A stretch of 64,000 nt of DNA. It comes from CAWBXL01 sp963837365 (GTDB taxonomy: Bacteria > Acidobacteriota > Terriglobia > Terriglobales > Acidobacteriaceae). A program made the position numbers and the translations under genes. This document shows, piece after piece, positions 1 through 9,012 of this stretch (position 1 is its first letter; the number at the start of each line of letters is the position of its first letter). The stretch spans positions 911,533-975,532 of the forward strand of contig CAWIMW010000003.1 of NCBI GenBank assembly GCA_963837365.1, given 5' to 3'. The notes under the pieces were generated by a model. That model made no database searches. It was given only the letters and a program-made list of their open reading frames with translations, and had not been told where the DNA came from.

Positions 1-1059
1 CTTGCCCGAAAAGTCGTGAAGCTTCCTGACCTTGAAATTCCGTATGACTACCTGATCGTCGCTACCGGCGCCAGCCACGCTTATTTTGGCCATGACGATT
101 GGGAACCCATGGCGCCCGGACTCAAAACCATCGAAGACGCGATCGAGATTCGCCGACGGGTGTTTCTTGCCTTTGAGTTGGCTGAGCGGCGGGCGGTGCA
201 TGACGACGCCCACGCTCCGCTTAATTTTGTAGTGGTTGGCGGAGGGCCTACGGGGGTTGAGCTGGCAGGGACCTTGACGGAAATTGCGCGACGCGTGCTG
301 GCTGATGAGTTTCACTCGATTGATCCCAAACGCGCGCGCATCATGCTGTTTGAGGGAGGGCCGCGGGTGCTGGCGACCTATCCTGAGGACCTTTCCCGCA
401 GCGCGGAAAAACAACTTCGCACCCTGGGAGTAGAAGTACACACTTCGGCGCAGGTCACGAAGATCGAGGCGGGATCGGTCCACGTGGGTGAGACACGAAT
501 TCCGGCGGCGGTGGTGCTTTGGGCGGCGGGAGTGTCGGCGTCGCCTTTGGGCAAGAAATTGGGAGTGCCCGTGGACCGCGTTGGCCGCGTGCTGGTGAAT
601 CCGGATTTGAGCATTCCAGGACACAGCGAAGTATTTGTCATCGGCGATCTTGCGTTCTTGAAACAGGCGAATGGAAAGCTGGTGCCCGGAGTCGCTCCTG
701 CGGCCATGCAGCAAGGCAAATCGGCGGCAAAAAATATTCGGCGTGATTTAGATGGAGAGCCGCGCGAAAATTTCAACTATTGGAACAAGGGAGATCTGGC
801 CACCATCGGGCGGTCGGCCGCGGTGGCGAACTTTGGCAAGCTGCATATCTCTGGATTTCTGGCCTGGCTTTCCTGGTTGTTTGTCCACATTTTCTTCCTG
901 ATCGGGTTCCGCAACCGGATTGTGGTGATGATTTCCTGGGCCTGGTCTTACTTCACCTTCCAACGTGGGGCAAGGTTGATTACAGGAGATACGCGGTTGC
1001 CCGGTTGGCTTGAAAGTCAGAAAGAAGAAGAGAACGCTGCGCATCAGGAAATCTCTTGA
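1..1059 (+). CDS. Type II NADH dehydrogenase (NAD(P)/FAD-dependent oxidoreductase), 5' end missing
   Basis: The frame is open from base 1, so the gene starts upstream; what is present is about 352 residues of a protein normally of about 430. Missing is the N-terminal GxGxxG FAD-binding strand. Visible are the mid-protein YDYLIVATGA segment, the second dinucleotide-binding motif VVVGGGPTGVELAG, the FAD-binding end motif VFVIGDLA, and a C-terminal hydrophobic region (WLSWLFVHIFFLIGF) that in this family anchors the enzyme to the cytoplasmic face of the membrane. The family oxidises NADH and reduces quinone without pumping protons. A GTG at 16 is a possible codon but lies in the middle of the fold and is not the real start. 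A repeat-rich gap separates it from the nfeD operon. Confidence 0.9.
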   Translation, partial: LARKVVKLPDLEIPYDYLIVATGASHAYFGHDDWEPMAPGLKTIEDAIEIRRRVFLAFELAERRAVHDDAHAPLNFVVVGGGPTGVELAGTLTEIARRVLADEFHSIDPKRARIMLFEGGPRVLATYPEDLSRSAEKQLRTLGVEVHTSAQVTKIEAGSVHVGETRIPAAVVLWAAGVSASPLGKKLGVPVDRVGRVLVNPDLSIPGHSEVFVIGDLAFLKQANGKLVPGVAPAAMQQGKSAAKNIRRDLDGEPRENFNYWNKGDLATIGRSAAVANFGKLHISGFLAWLSWLFVHIFFLIGFRNRIVVMISWAWSYFTFQRGARLITGDTRLPGWLESQKEEENAAHQEIS

Positions 1060-1086
1060 TCGTGCATCCGTGGAGGCCCGAGCTTA

Positions 1087-1336
1087 TCTCTGCGGCCTCA
1101 GCGGTCTTTCTTTGCGCTCTCTGCGCTTTAAGATTTGGTAGTCCCGGCAAAGCCGAAGCTTGCACCGCAGAAGTGGTGCCCCAATTTGGCTTTCTTTGCG
1201 TACTTGCGGCGTTTCTTGGGGTTCTTTGCGGTCCAATTCTTTTGACTTACGCGGACGGCATAAAGATCTTAACCGCTAAGGGCGCAGAGAACACCGCGCA
1301 GAGGACGCAAAGATAACCAACTTTAGGACACCATCA
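1087..1336. repeat. Dispersed imperfect long-hairpin repeat (CTTTGCGG family), copy 1
   Basis: This gene-free stretch contains alternating CTTTGCG/CTCTGCG and CGCAGAG/CGCAAAG words on opposite arms, so the transcript could fold into a long imperfect hairpin. Bases 1184-1336 are closely similar, by eye roughly nine in ten bases, to 58932-59092 in the same orientation, including the shared core GACTTACGCGGACGGCAT. Related shorter pieces lie at 5097, 24283 and 57786. No open frame in it resembles a protein. It behaves like a non-coding, MITE/REP-like dispersed element; mobility is an inference. Confidence 0.7.
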
Positions 1337-1431
1337 CCGCAGAGATCGCAGAAAACTATCAATCCTAATTTCTGTTCAATACTCGCAACCAAGGCACCTT
1401 TTGAGAGACAATGTTGCTAGAGGGCCAAAGC

Positions 1432-2757
1432 ATGAAGCCCCACTTTGTGAAGCATCTACTTCGTGGTTTATTCGTCGCGCTGATTCTCGCGGGAATTTCC
1501 CTGCCCGCGTCTGCCGAAGTACTCAAAATCGTGGTGGATGACACCATCAATCCCATTACCGATGAATTCATCGGCCGCGCATTGGCCGAAGCCGAACGGA
1601 GCAATGACCAAGCCCTGCTGATTGAGATCAGTACTCCGGGCGGATTGCTGTCGTCCATGCAGGACATTATCCAAACCATTCTGTCCGCCAAAATTCCCGT
1701 GATCATCTACGTAACTCCGAGTGGGGCCAGCGCAGCATCTGCCGGATTTTTCATACTGGAGAGTTGCGATGTTGCAGCCATGGCACCGGGAACGAACACC
1801 GGCGCGGCCCATCCCGTTTCGATGTTTGGCAAGATGGACGATGTGATGAAAGAGAAGATTGAAAACGACATGGCCGCGCTCATGCGTTCCTATGTGTCGA
1901 AACGCGGACGGAACGTTGAGCTGGCCGAAAGCGCGATCCGGCAGTCCAAGTCGTTTACCGATCAGGAAGCTCTCTCCCAGAAGATGATTGACTACGTCGC
2001 GCCCAGCGTCGATGACCTGTTCAAGCAGATGCAGGGCAAGCCAGTAAAGCTGTTCAACGGCCAGAGCGTGACGCTGAACCTCGTAGGCCAGCCGGTGCGC
2101 TTGTATGACATGAGTCTCCGGCAGCAGATACTTACGCACCTGATGAATCCCAATATTTTACTGATTATTCTGGCGGTTGGCGCACTTTGCCTTTATATCG
2201 AATTTAACCATCCGGGCGCGGTGGTGCCGGGGACCATTGGCGTGGTTTGCATTCTTCTGGCTGCCTTCGCCATGAATCTATTGCCGGTCCGCTTCGCAGC
2301 CCTGGCGCTGATCCTCACTTCGTTTGTCTTTTTTGCGTTGGAGGCGAAGTTTGCCACACATGGAGTGCTGGGGATTGCTGGCGTCGTCACCATGGTGTTT
2401 GGCGGTTTGTTGCTGGTGGATGCGCCGATTCCCGAGATGCAGGTGCATTTGTGGACAGCGCTGGCGGTGAGTGTGCCGCTGGGGGTCATAACCGTATTTC
2501 TAATGAATATTGCGCTGAAGGCCAGAGCCAACAAAGTGGTGACCGGAGAGCAGGGATTAGTTGGTGAAATTGCCATCGCACAAACCGCATTGATGCCTCT
2601 TGGCAAGGTCATCATTCATGGTGAGCTCTGGGATGCGGTCTCTTCTACGGAAGTAGCAGTTGGCCAGAGCGTCGTGGTGCGCCGGGTTGACGGGTTACGG
2701 TTGCTGGTTGACCCCGCACCTGCAAGTCAGCAGATGCCGGTAAGCGTCGCGATGTAA
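1432..2757 (+). CDS. NfeD-like membrane-bound serine protease (ClpP/SppA-class)
   Basis: Protein of about 441 residues. I place the start at ATG 1432 because AGAGGG lies 6-11 bases upstream and the product then begins with a clean signal sequence (MKPHFVKHLL..., cleavage after PASA); an in-frame ATG at 1411 would add seven residues. The N-terminal half is the ClpP-like protease domain: the STPGG oxyanion region is followed by SGASAASAGFF, whose serine is the expected nucleophile. The middle holds four to five membrane helices, and the C-terminal 70 residues form the soluble NfeD OB-fold domain (GEQGLVGEIAIAQ...). NfeD proteins are genetically linked to stomatin/slipin proteins, whose C-termini they are known to cleave; a slipin gene follows 123 bases downstream. 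Confidence 0.92.
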   Translation: MKPHFVKHLLRGLFVALILAGISLPASAEVLKIVVDDTINPITDEFIGRALAEAERSNDQALLIEISTPGGLLSSMQDIIQTILSAKIPVIIYVTPSGASAASAGFFILESCDVAAMAPGTNTGAAHPVSMFGKMDDVMKEKIENDMAALMRSYVSKRGRNVELAESAIRQSKSFTDQEALSQKMIDYVAPSVDDLFKQMQGKPVKLFNGQSVTLNLVGQPVRLYDMSLRQQILTHLMNPNILLIILAVGALCLYIEFNHPGAVVPGTIGVVCILLAAFAMNLLPVRFAALALILTSFVFFALEAKFATHGVLGIAGVVTMVFGGLLLVDAPIPEMQVHLWTALAVSVPLGVITVFLMNIALKARANKVVTGEQGLVGEIAIAQTALMPLGKVIIHGELWDAVSSTEVAVGQSVVVRRVDGLRLLVDPAPASQQMPVSVAM

Positions 2758-2880
2758 CAGAGTTCATCAGCATCAGGTGTGACAACTCAGCCGCTGTGGA
2801 AGAACTGCTTCGACACGGTTGAAGTGCTGTACAATCCGCCGCAGAGACAAGTTGCGGCTTAGGTTGTGGAGGAAAGAAAG

Positions 2881-3669
2881 ATGGAAATCTTTGGATTCGG
2901 ATTTTGGACGGTCGTGGGTATCATTGTTGTTCTTTATCTCTTAAGTTCGATCAAGATCCTTGCCGAGTACGAGCGGGGTGTAATCTTCCGCTTGGGCCGT
3001 TTGCTGGGAACAGCCAAAGGGCCGGGCGTGATCTTGGTATTTGCCCCGATTGACCGCATTGTGCGCGTCTCACTGCGGCAAGAAGCTTTGGAAGTGCCGC
3101 CGCAGGACATCATCACCCGCGACAACGTGACCCTGAAAGTAAATGCGGTCATCTTTCTTCGCGTCATCGAGCCGCGCAAGGCGGTGGTGGAAGTTTCGAA
3201 CTACGTTTACCAGACTTCGCAGTTTGCGCAGACCACGCTGCGCTCGGTCTTGGGTGAAGTGGAACTCGACGAACTGCTGGCGCATCGCGACAAAATAAAC
3301 ACACGGTTGCAGAGCATCCTGGACACCCACACCTCACCCTGGGGCGTGAAAGTCACCAACGTAGAGGTCAAGCAAGTGGACATGCCCGAGTCCATGTTGC
3401 GCGCCATGGCCAAACAGGCGGAGGCGGAGCGCGAGAAGCGGTCGAAGATCATTCACGCGGAGGGCGAGTTCTCCGCCGCGCAACGGCTGGTGGATGCCGC
3501 TCATCTGCTGGCTACAGAACCGGTCTCGGTGCAGTTGCGCTATTTGCAGACGCTGACTGAAATTGGAGTGGAGAAGAATACCACCGTGGTCTTCCCTGTT
3601 CCTGTGGACTTCTTCTCCGGACTACAAAAGATCTTAGGCAAGCCGGACGGCAATGCATCTGGAAGCTAA
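2881..3669 (+). CDS. Slipin (stomatin/SPFH-band 7 family membrane scaffold)
   Basis: 262 residues. The start is ATG 2881, preceded by a strong GGAGGAAAG; a GTG at 2866 lies inside that ribosome-binding region and is unlikely. A single N-terminal hydrophobic hairpin (FWTVVGIIVVLYLLSSI) is followed by the SPFH domain opening with AEYERGVIFRLGR, and a long charged helix (AMAKQAEAEREKRSKIIHAE) typical of oligomerising stomatins. It probably forms membrane microdomains in the cytoplasmic membrane and is the expected partner of the upstream NfeD protease. The stop codon overlaps the start of the next gene, so the three genes probably form one transcript. Confidence 0.93.
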   Translation: MEIFGFGFWTVVGIIVVLYLLSSIKILAEYERGVIFRLGRLLGTAKGPGVILVFAPIDRIVRVSLRQEALEVPPQDIITRDNVTLKVNAVIFLRVIEPRKAVVEVSNYVYQTSQFAQTTLRSVLGEVELDELLAHRDKINTRLQSILDTHTSPWGVKVTNVEVKQVDMPESMLRAMAKQAEAEREKRSKIIHAEGEFSAAQRLVDAAHLLATEPVSVQLRYLQTLTEIGVEKNTTVVFPVPVDFFSGLQKILGKPDGNASGS

Positions 3670-4270
3670 TGGCCGCGAAGACGCCGGAGGAAGCCGCTTG
3701 ACAGAGCCTCCAGATACCGAGATCACACTAGGGACGGGCAAGATGCTGGCCCTGTTCTTTGGGCTGGTTGTGCTGTGCTCGGTTTTCTTTGCGCTGGGGT
3801 TCAAGTTGGGGAAAGGATCGGTCAGCGGGGTAGAGTTGTCTTCCTCCCCTTCCTCGACATCACCCGGCGGCGCGGCGGCAAAGCCTGCGACCAAGCCGGC
3901 CACGAACCCCTCAGACCTCACGTTTTACAAATCCGTGGGGCAGGACAGCGCTCCGGTGCAGCTCTCGCAGCCTCAGACAGCCGCGAAGCCTGCTGATGGC
4001 GGGGATAGCCAGACGGCCGCTCCAACTGACCAGGCGTCAGCGCCGGCGGCGACCAGCAGTTATTTCGTGCAGGTAGCCGCGGTAAGCAAGCAGGAAGACG
4101 CGGACGCGCTGGTGGATGCTTTGAAGAAGAAGCAGTACGCAGCCTTTGCCACCACCCTTGCCGACAAGCTTTATCATGTGCAGGTGGGGCCGTTTAACGA
4201 TATCAAGGATGCGGAAGCTACCCGGGCCAAGCTGGTCGGGGATGGGTACAATCCGATTCTGAAGAAGTGA
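3653..4270 (+). CDS. SPOR-domain membrane protein
   Basis: 205 residues starting at ATG 3653, which overlaps the slipin stop by 17 bases. One membrane helix (residues about 25-45, MLALFFGLVVLCSVFFALGF) is followed by a low-complexity Ser/Pro/Ala linker and a C-terminal SPOR domain of about 70 residues beginning YFVQVAAVSKQEDADAL and ending in QVGPFNDIKDAEATRAKL. This is the bitopic layout of FtsN/DamX-like proteins, in which SPOR binds denuded septal peptidoglycan in the periplasm. Co-transcription with the NfeD/slipin pair is likely from the overlap. A division role is inferred from the domain only. Confidence 0.85.
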   Translation: MHLEANGREDAGGSRLTEPPDTEITLGTGKMLALFFGLVVLCSVFFALGFKLGKGSVSGVELSSSPSSTSPGGAAAKPATKPATNPSDLTFYKSVGQDSAPVQLSQPQTAAKPADGGDSQTAAPTDQASAPAATSSYFVQVAAVSKQEDADALVDALKKKQYAAFATTLADKLYHVQVGPFNDIKDAEATRAKLVGDGYNPILKK

Positions 4271-4293
4271 TCGTGGTTCAGCGGCATTACGCT

Positions 4294-4364
4294 TCACGCA
4301 AGAAGCAGATTCCTCCTCTTCCCCTTCGACAAGCTCAGGGGAATCGTCGGAATGACAGATTGAG
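4294..4364. repeat. Dispersed repeat with TCATTCCGACGA ... GAGGAATCTGCTT ends, copy 1
   Basis: Read on the minus strand, this segment carries TGTCATTCCGACGA and GGAGGAATCTGCTT at its two ends. The same two words in the same order occur on the plus strand at 58823-58890, with a shorter and different centre. It sits exactly in the space between the convergent SPOR and molybdoenzyme genes. No coding potential was seen. It is a non-coding dispersed repeat of unknown function. Confidence 0.55.
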
Positions 4365-4976
4365 TTAGTCGCTGCTATAGCGTTGTTCTTTCCACGGGTC
4401 GCCGTACATGTGATAGCCGTTCTGCTCCCAAAATCCTGCGGCGTCATGGTCCAGGAATTCCATCCCTCGCAGCCACTTAACTGACTTCCAGCCGTAGAGA
4501 TGAGGAACAATCAGGCGCATGGGATAGCCGTGGTCTGCCGACAATGGTTCGCCGTCATGGTGGGTAGCCAGTATCACTTCGGGGCGATCGAGGTCGGCTA
4601 TGGGGACGTTAGCGGTGAATCCCTGCTCGGCGTGGAGCAGGACGTGAGATGCACTCGGTCTCGGATGTACCCGCCGCAATATCTCCTGCATGGCGACTCC
4701 GTCCCAACGATTGTCGAACCGGCTCCAGCGGGTTACACAATGGAAGTCGCTCATGGTTTGGACTTTGGGCAGGGCGTTGAACTCATTCCAGGTTAGATTC
4801 AAGGGTGATTCAACCAGTCCGTAGATTTTCAGGTCCCAGATTTGAGGACTGAACGTTGGAACCGAACCGTAATGCAAGACCGGCCATTTCAAGGTCAAGG
4901 ACTGGCCGGGAGGCAGTTTGCCTTCCTGTCTCTTTTTGCGTTCGGCTTGTTTCCGTTCACTGCCGTCGAAGAGCAT
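4365..4976 (-). CDS. Molybdopterin-dependent oxidoreductase, sulfite oxidase/MsrP fold
   Basis: 203 residues from ATG 4976, consisting almost entirely of the oxidoreductase molybdopterin-binding domain. The motif DFHCVTRWSRFDNRWDG contains the invariant cysteine that ligates molybdenum in the sulfite oxidase family, and SADHGYPMRLIVPHLYGW with KSVKWLRGMEF are the downstream cofactor-pocket motifs. There is no twin-arginine signal peptide and no dimerisation domain, so it is a compact form, probably cytoplasmic as written. MsrP-like enzymes reduce methionine sulfoxide; the substrate here cannot be told. No heme or membrane partner lies next to it. Confidence 0.85.
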   Translation of the reverse strand: MLFDGSERKQAERKKRQEGKLPPGQSLTLKWPVLHYGSVPTFSPQIWDLKIYGLVESPLNLTWNEFNALPKVQTMSDFHCVTRWSRFDNRWDGVAMQEILRRVHPRPSASHVLLHAEQGFTANVPIADLDRPEVILATHHDGEPLSADHGYPMRLIVPHLYGWKSVKWLRGMEFLDHDAAGFWEQNGYHMYGDPWKEQRYSSD

Positions 4977-5096
4977 GGTGTTCTCTTTTCGCTATTTAGA
5001 GTCTAACCGGAGATGAAAGTTTCGGTAGTGGCTCACTTTCAATTGCTTGGCGTTCCTAGCGGTTAGGGTGTTTGATTTTGGCAGGTACAGGGAAAA

Positions 5097-5151
5097 ATCT
5101 TGACCGCAAAGAACGTTAAGAAAAGCCGCAAAGGACGCGAAGAAAACAACC
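5097..5151. repeat. Short piece of CCGCAAAG-type dispersed repeat
   Basis: The sequence ATCTTGACCGCAAAGAACG followed by GCCGCAAAGGACGCGAAG matches the right arm of the long-hairpin repeats at 1087-1336 and 58932-59092 (shared ATCTTGACCGCAAAG with the latter). The left arm is absent, so this looks like a solo arm or degraded copy. It lies in the upstream region of the ArsR-type gene, where it could be mistaken for a regulatory site. Confidence 0.45.
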
Positions 5152-5218
5152 GTAAGCCAGTATCAAAGTTGCGCGCTTATTGACAACCACCAATGCATGC
5201 GGCTATTCCTATCCTTCC

Positions 5219-5515
5219 ATGAATCCAGAGCACAATTTAGACCGGATGCTGCACGCCATCGCCGACCCCAAGCGGCGAAAGATACTTCAAGCTCTCAAAG
5301 AACGTGGCGGCTGTTCCATCGGCAAGGATGTGGGGCTGTGTGCGTCTGACATCGAGGCCCGTATAAACCTTTCCCAGCCTACTATCTCGCATCATATGGC
5401 GATCTTGAAAGAGGCCAAGTTAGTGGAGGCCAAGAAAATCGGGCAATGGATGTGGTATCGGCGAAATGAGGAAGCGTTGCGTTACTTCGCGTCCCACTTG
5501 CGCAAGGCCTTGTGA
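5219..5515 (+). CDS. ArsR-family winged-helix transcriptional regulator
   Basis: 98 residues from ATG 5219; a longer reading from TTG 5180 adds 13 residues of no clear homology. The fold is recognised from MLHAIADPKRRKILQALKE at the N-terminus and the recognition helix region ARINLSQPTISHHMAILKEA, followed by the wing GQWMWYRRN. The classical ELCVCDL metal-binding motif is replaced by CSIGKDVGLCASD, which keeps two cysteines but in different spacing, so metal sensing is uncertain. It ends one base before the stop of the convergent hybrid kinase. The target genes cannot be inferred. Confidence 0.88.
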   Translation: MNPEHNLDRMLHAIADPKRRKILQALKERGGCSIGKDVGLCASDIEARINLSQPTISHHMAILKEAKLVEAKKIGQWMWYRRNEEALRYFASHLRKAL

Positions 5516-5516
5516 G

Positions 5517-8500
5517 TTAGCGTGCCGAAGCGGCCTGGGTCTTTTGTAACAGGCGCCTTGCCTGCGAAATAACGTCACCAAATTCGAAGGGTTTTACTAA
5601 GAACGGCACACTGTGTTCAATCAAGAACGCCTTCACTTCGGCTTCAGGCTCGGTGGAAAACGTGACCATGGTACGGCGTTCAAGTCCAGGGCACTTCTCA
5701 GACAGCCATTGATAGGCCTCAGTAACATTCCATCCGCCGGCGATTTTCCCGCTCATGATGACAGCGTCGAAAGACTCTTGTTGCAACCGCGCCTTTACCG
5801 CTTCGCTGTTGGTCAGAGTGACTACTTGCGCACCGGCGCCGGTCAGGACATCGCGTTCCAGTTCCAGAATTGCTTCTTCGTCCTCGACCAGCAGAATGCG
5901 CCCTTCAATGACCAGCTCACGCTTGGTATTAAGGGCCTGTTTCTCTGGCACGGCGCTTTGTCCGGTTGATGGCAAAGTGATTTCGACGATCGCGCCGCCC
6001 TCAGCACGGTTGCGGGCGATGATGTCGCCTCCGTGTTCTTTGACGATCCCGTAACAGATGCTTAGGCCGAGACCGGTTCCCTTGCCTACGCTTTTGGTTG
6101 TATAGAACGGATCGAAAATGCGTCCGGGCTCCTTAATTCCTGGGCCGGAGTCCTGGAAAACGGCGTGGACCAGGCCATCCTCGGAGTAAACGCGGACTTT
6201 CAGCGTTCCGCCATCTCCTTTTTCCAGAATGGCATCCACGGCATTGTTAATAATATTCAGGAAGACTTGTTCAAGCTGGTGTGGATCGGCGGTTACCGCG
6301 GGGATTGAGTCTTCCATTTGGCGGACGATTCGCACGTTGTTCACGCGCAGGTCGTAATCACGTAGGGTAAGTGTCTCTTCGAGGACCTTGCGAACGTCCA
6401 CATTCTGCTTTTGTGGTTTGCGTTGACGGGCAAAGGAGAGCAGGTTCTGCACCACGCGGTGGGTCCTTTGCGCTTGCTTAAAAAGCTTGTTGACGTAGTC
6501 GGCTTGCCGTTCGTTCAGCTCTTCGCTTTCGAGGAGCTGCGCATAGCCCAGAATTGCGGTCAGCGGATTGTTGAGCTCGTGGGCAACGCCAGCGATCAAC
6601 TGGCCTACGGCAGACATTTTCTCGCTTTGCAGCAGCTGTTCTTGCGTGAGCCTCAGGTCTTCGTAAGCACGGCAGGTCTCTTCGTAGAGCCGGACTTTCT
6701 CGATCGTAGTGGCCAGCTGACGGCCTACAGCGACCAGCAGATTCTCGTCGTTGCTGGAGTATTCACGACTGTCGGCACTGCCGATACCCATGATGCCGAC
6801 CGGGCGGTCTTTGCTCCAGAGCAGCACCCAAATCCAAGCACTCTGACCGTCCGACTTAATGAAATCGGCTACAGTCTTGGGCAGGTGGGGAAGGTATTCC
6901 GCAGTAAGCACTTCGGTGCGCGAGCGCGTGACCAGATCGCCGAACCCTTCGTGGAATCGAATTTCCGAAACCTTGGTGCGCTCGGAGCTACGCTGTCCCC
7001 ATCCGGCACGGCGGCGGAAGGTGTCGGACTCGGCGTCAGAAAGGAAAACAGACCCGCTGTCTGCGCCCAACAAGGACAAAACCTGGCGCAGTGTAAGACT
7101 CATGATCTCATCCAAGTCAAAGGACTGGGTGGCGATGACCGCCATCGCATTCAGTGCGTTCAGCTCACGGTTACGGCGGCGTATTTCGTCCTCCGCACGC
7201 TTCTTCTCGGTGATGTCCAGCAGAAAGCCCTGGTAGCGCTCGATCTTTCCATCCAGCCCACGGGTGGCGAAGCTGCTTTCCAGTGCGGCGAGGAGCGTTC
7301 CATCTTTCCTGCGAAGTGTGACTTCAAAATTGCGGACGTAGTTATGTTCTTCAACTTCGCGGCGGAAGGCTTCTCTGCGTTCGGCCGAACTGTAGAGTTC
7401 GGTATCTACGTTCAGGCCCATCAGTTCGCTGCGGCCGTTGTAGCCAAGCATGCGGACCAGGGCGTCGTTGCAGTCCAGCAACTTACCCTCGGGTGTGGTG
7501 GCAAATACGCCTTCTTGCATCTGCTCGAACAGAAGTTTGTATTTTTCTTCCGCCAAGCTACGCTCGGTCACATCGCGGACTACGTGAATGGTCCCCTTTT
7601 GCTTGGTGTTCTGGTCTACGTAGGAGGATGTGGAAACCATCGACGTACCACCGAAGCACAAATCGCGGCCTTCATTAAATCCGTCCTCCGCTGCCGGGCA
7701 GTACGGACAGCTTTTCCAGTCAGCGGTGTGTGGCAGAACTTTTTCGCAACGTTCGCCAGCGATGTCCGCGGCAGAACGTGCCAGGCGTTCCAACAGGGCG
7801 CGGTTGGCACGCATGACGCGGTATTCCGAATCATGGACCAGCACCACGTCTTGAATCGAATCAAAAGTATTCGCCCACTGGCGGTGAGAGCGCAGGACCT
7901 GCTCCACCAACTTCATGTTTTCAAACGCCATCCCCACCTGCTGAGCGGTGGTGGCCAGAAACTCCAGTTCGTCGGGTGCGTAGGAGAGGCGACGTCTGCT
8001 CCCCAGCGCCAGGGTGCCGATGGGCGATTTCCGGCCATGCACCGGAATCATGATGATGTGATTGAAGCGTTCGCGTTTCAGGTAGGGACGGACCGAATCA
8101 TCGGCGGTGGCGGTCTTTACTAAAATGGGTGCGGTGCTGCTCAGCGTACTTTCGAACTTGTCGTCAAGTGGAACTGCATTGCGGAAATCGGCAAACTCAC
8201 TGGAAAGCCCGATCTGCTGGGTCATCACCAGCTTTTCTCCATCCAAAATACGGAACCAGGCGGCGCGAGCATTCATGAGCTTTTTGAGCTCTTCCAGGGC
8301 TGTCGCCATCATGGGTTCGTGCTGCTGCGCACGAGAAATGCTGGATGTCAACGCGTTGATCACACCTAGGCGGCGTGTGCGCGTACGAGAATCATCAAAG
8401 ACCACCAGGAGCATGCTCAGCCCGAGCAGCATGTCCGCCATCAGGTCGAAGCCGAACGGAAGATGGTTGCTGAGGGGCGCCCAATCCAAATGCAGGGTGA

Positions 8501-9005
8501 GCAGGCTCAAACTCAAAAGCCATGGGCCGATTTCACCGCGTCCCCAGCGGAAGCGTAAGAGCTGAAGGGCTGCCGCCACCACTATGACCCGATAAGAAAC
8601 CTCTAGAGCGACGCGCAGGGTCAGCGAATTGGGCCAGACCAATTCACGTGCCACGGCGTAGCCCATTACAGCCAGCGTGATCAGCAACAGGGGCAGCAGG
8701 AAGCTGCGCGCATGGGAGTACAGCAAGATTGAAGCGGCAAACAGACCGATAGTCAGAATGAAGGTAGCCTGAAAGATCGCCGGGGCGTAGCTAACTCCTG
8801 CTGCAACTTGACGATGCAGTCCCCATTGGGAAACAAGATAAACTATCCAGCCGCCGATCCAGACCAGCAGGTAACGTTCGCGAAATGTGCGTAGAACTAG
8901 CAGGCTGGCTGCCAGAATGATCAAAGCAGCCGATTCTTCGGCCATCAACCGGGGTACGGGCAAACCCAGAAGGGCCTGAGTGTCAAACAAGGTGGCGGTA
9001 TTCAT
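5517..9005 (-). CDS. Membrane hybrid histidine kinase (7TM-like, GAF, PAS, PAS, GAF, HisKA, HATPase, degenerate receiver)
   Basis: 1162 residues. Residues 20-205 contain about six to seven membrane helices. Then follow a GAF domain (about 215-365), two PAS domains (375-480 and 485-600; the first contains a CPYC pair), a second GAF (615-770), HisKA with the phospho-acceptor His809 in GVAHELNNP, and HATPase_c with the N box NIINNAVDAI and G boxes DSGPGI and GKGTGLGLS. The C-terminal receiver (1035-1155) keeps the acidic pair (VEDEE) and the conserved lysine (LVKPF), but the phospho-accepting aspartate is a serine (Ser1085 in AVIMSGKIAG, codon 5751-5753). It therefore should not be phosphorylated in the usual way. 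A receiver-HD-GYP gene is transcribed divergently from it and is a plausible output partner. Confidence 0.93.
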   Translation of the reverse strand: MNTATLFDTQALLGLPVPRLMAEESAALIILAASLLVLRTFRERYLLVWIGGWIVYLVSQWGLHRQVAAGVSYAPAIFQATFILTIGLFAASILLYSHARSFLLPLLLITLAVMGYAVARELVWPNSLTLRVALEVSYRVIVVAAALQLLRFRWGRGEIGPWLLSLSLLTLHLDWAPLSNHLPFGFDLMADMLLGLSMLLVVFDDSRTRTRRLGVINALTSSISRAQQHEPMMATALEELKKLMNARAAWFRILDGEKLVMTQQIGLSSEFADFRNAVPLDDKFESTLSSTAPILVKTATADDSVRPYLKRERFNHIIMIPVHGRKSPIGTLALGSRRRLSYAPDELEFLATTAQQVGMAFENMKLVEQVLRSHRQWANTFDSIQDVVLVHDSEYRVMRANRALLERLARSAADIAGERCEKVLPHTADWKSCPYCPAAEDGFNEGRDLCFGGTSMVSTSSYVDQNTKQKGTIHVVRDVTERSLAEEKYKLLFEQMQEGVFATTPEGKLLDCNDALVRMLGYNGRSELMGLNVDTELYSSAERREAFRREVEEHNYVRNFEVTLRRKDGTLLAALESSFATRGLDGKIERYQGFLLDITEKKRAEDEIRRRNRELNALNAMAVIATQSFDLDEIMSLTLRQVLSLLGADSGSVFLSDAESDTFRRRAGWGQRSSERTKVSEIRFHEGFGDLVTRSRTEVLTAEYLPHLPKTVADFIKSDGQSAWIWVLLWSKDRPVGIMGIGSADSREYSSNDENLLVAVGRQLATTIEKVRLYEETCRAYEDLRLTQEQLLQSEKMSAVGQLIAGVAHELNNPLTAILGYAQLLESEELNERQADYVNKLFKQAQRTHRVVQNLLSFARQRKPQKQNVDVRKVLEETLTLRDYDLRVNNVRIVRQMEDSIPAVTADPHQLEQVFLNIINNAVDAILEKGDGGTLKVRVYSEDGLVHAVFQDSGPGIKEPGRIFDPFYTTKSVGKGTGLGLSICYGIVKEHGGDIIARNRAEGGAIVEITLPSTGQSAVPEKQALNTKRELVIEGRILLVEDEEAILELERDVLTGAGAQVVTLTNSEAVKARLQQESFDAVIMSGKIAGGWNVTEAYQWLSEKCPGLERRTMVTFSTEPEAEVKAFLIEHSVPFLVKPFEFGDVISQARRLLQKTQAASAR

Positions 9006-9012
9006 TGCAGCC

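Noticed and set aside
5097..5151. The CCGCAAAG words upstream of the ArsR-type gene as an operator
   Set aside because: The same words occur in several unrelated intergenic regions as part of a dispersed repeat family.
6411..8123. A 570-codon open frame on the plus strand
   Set aside because: It lies wholly inside and antisense to the hybrid kinase, whose domains are unmistakable; the frame's product shows no motif and has the low-complexity look of a reverse-strand shadow in GC-rich coding DNA.
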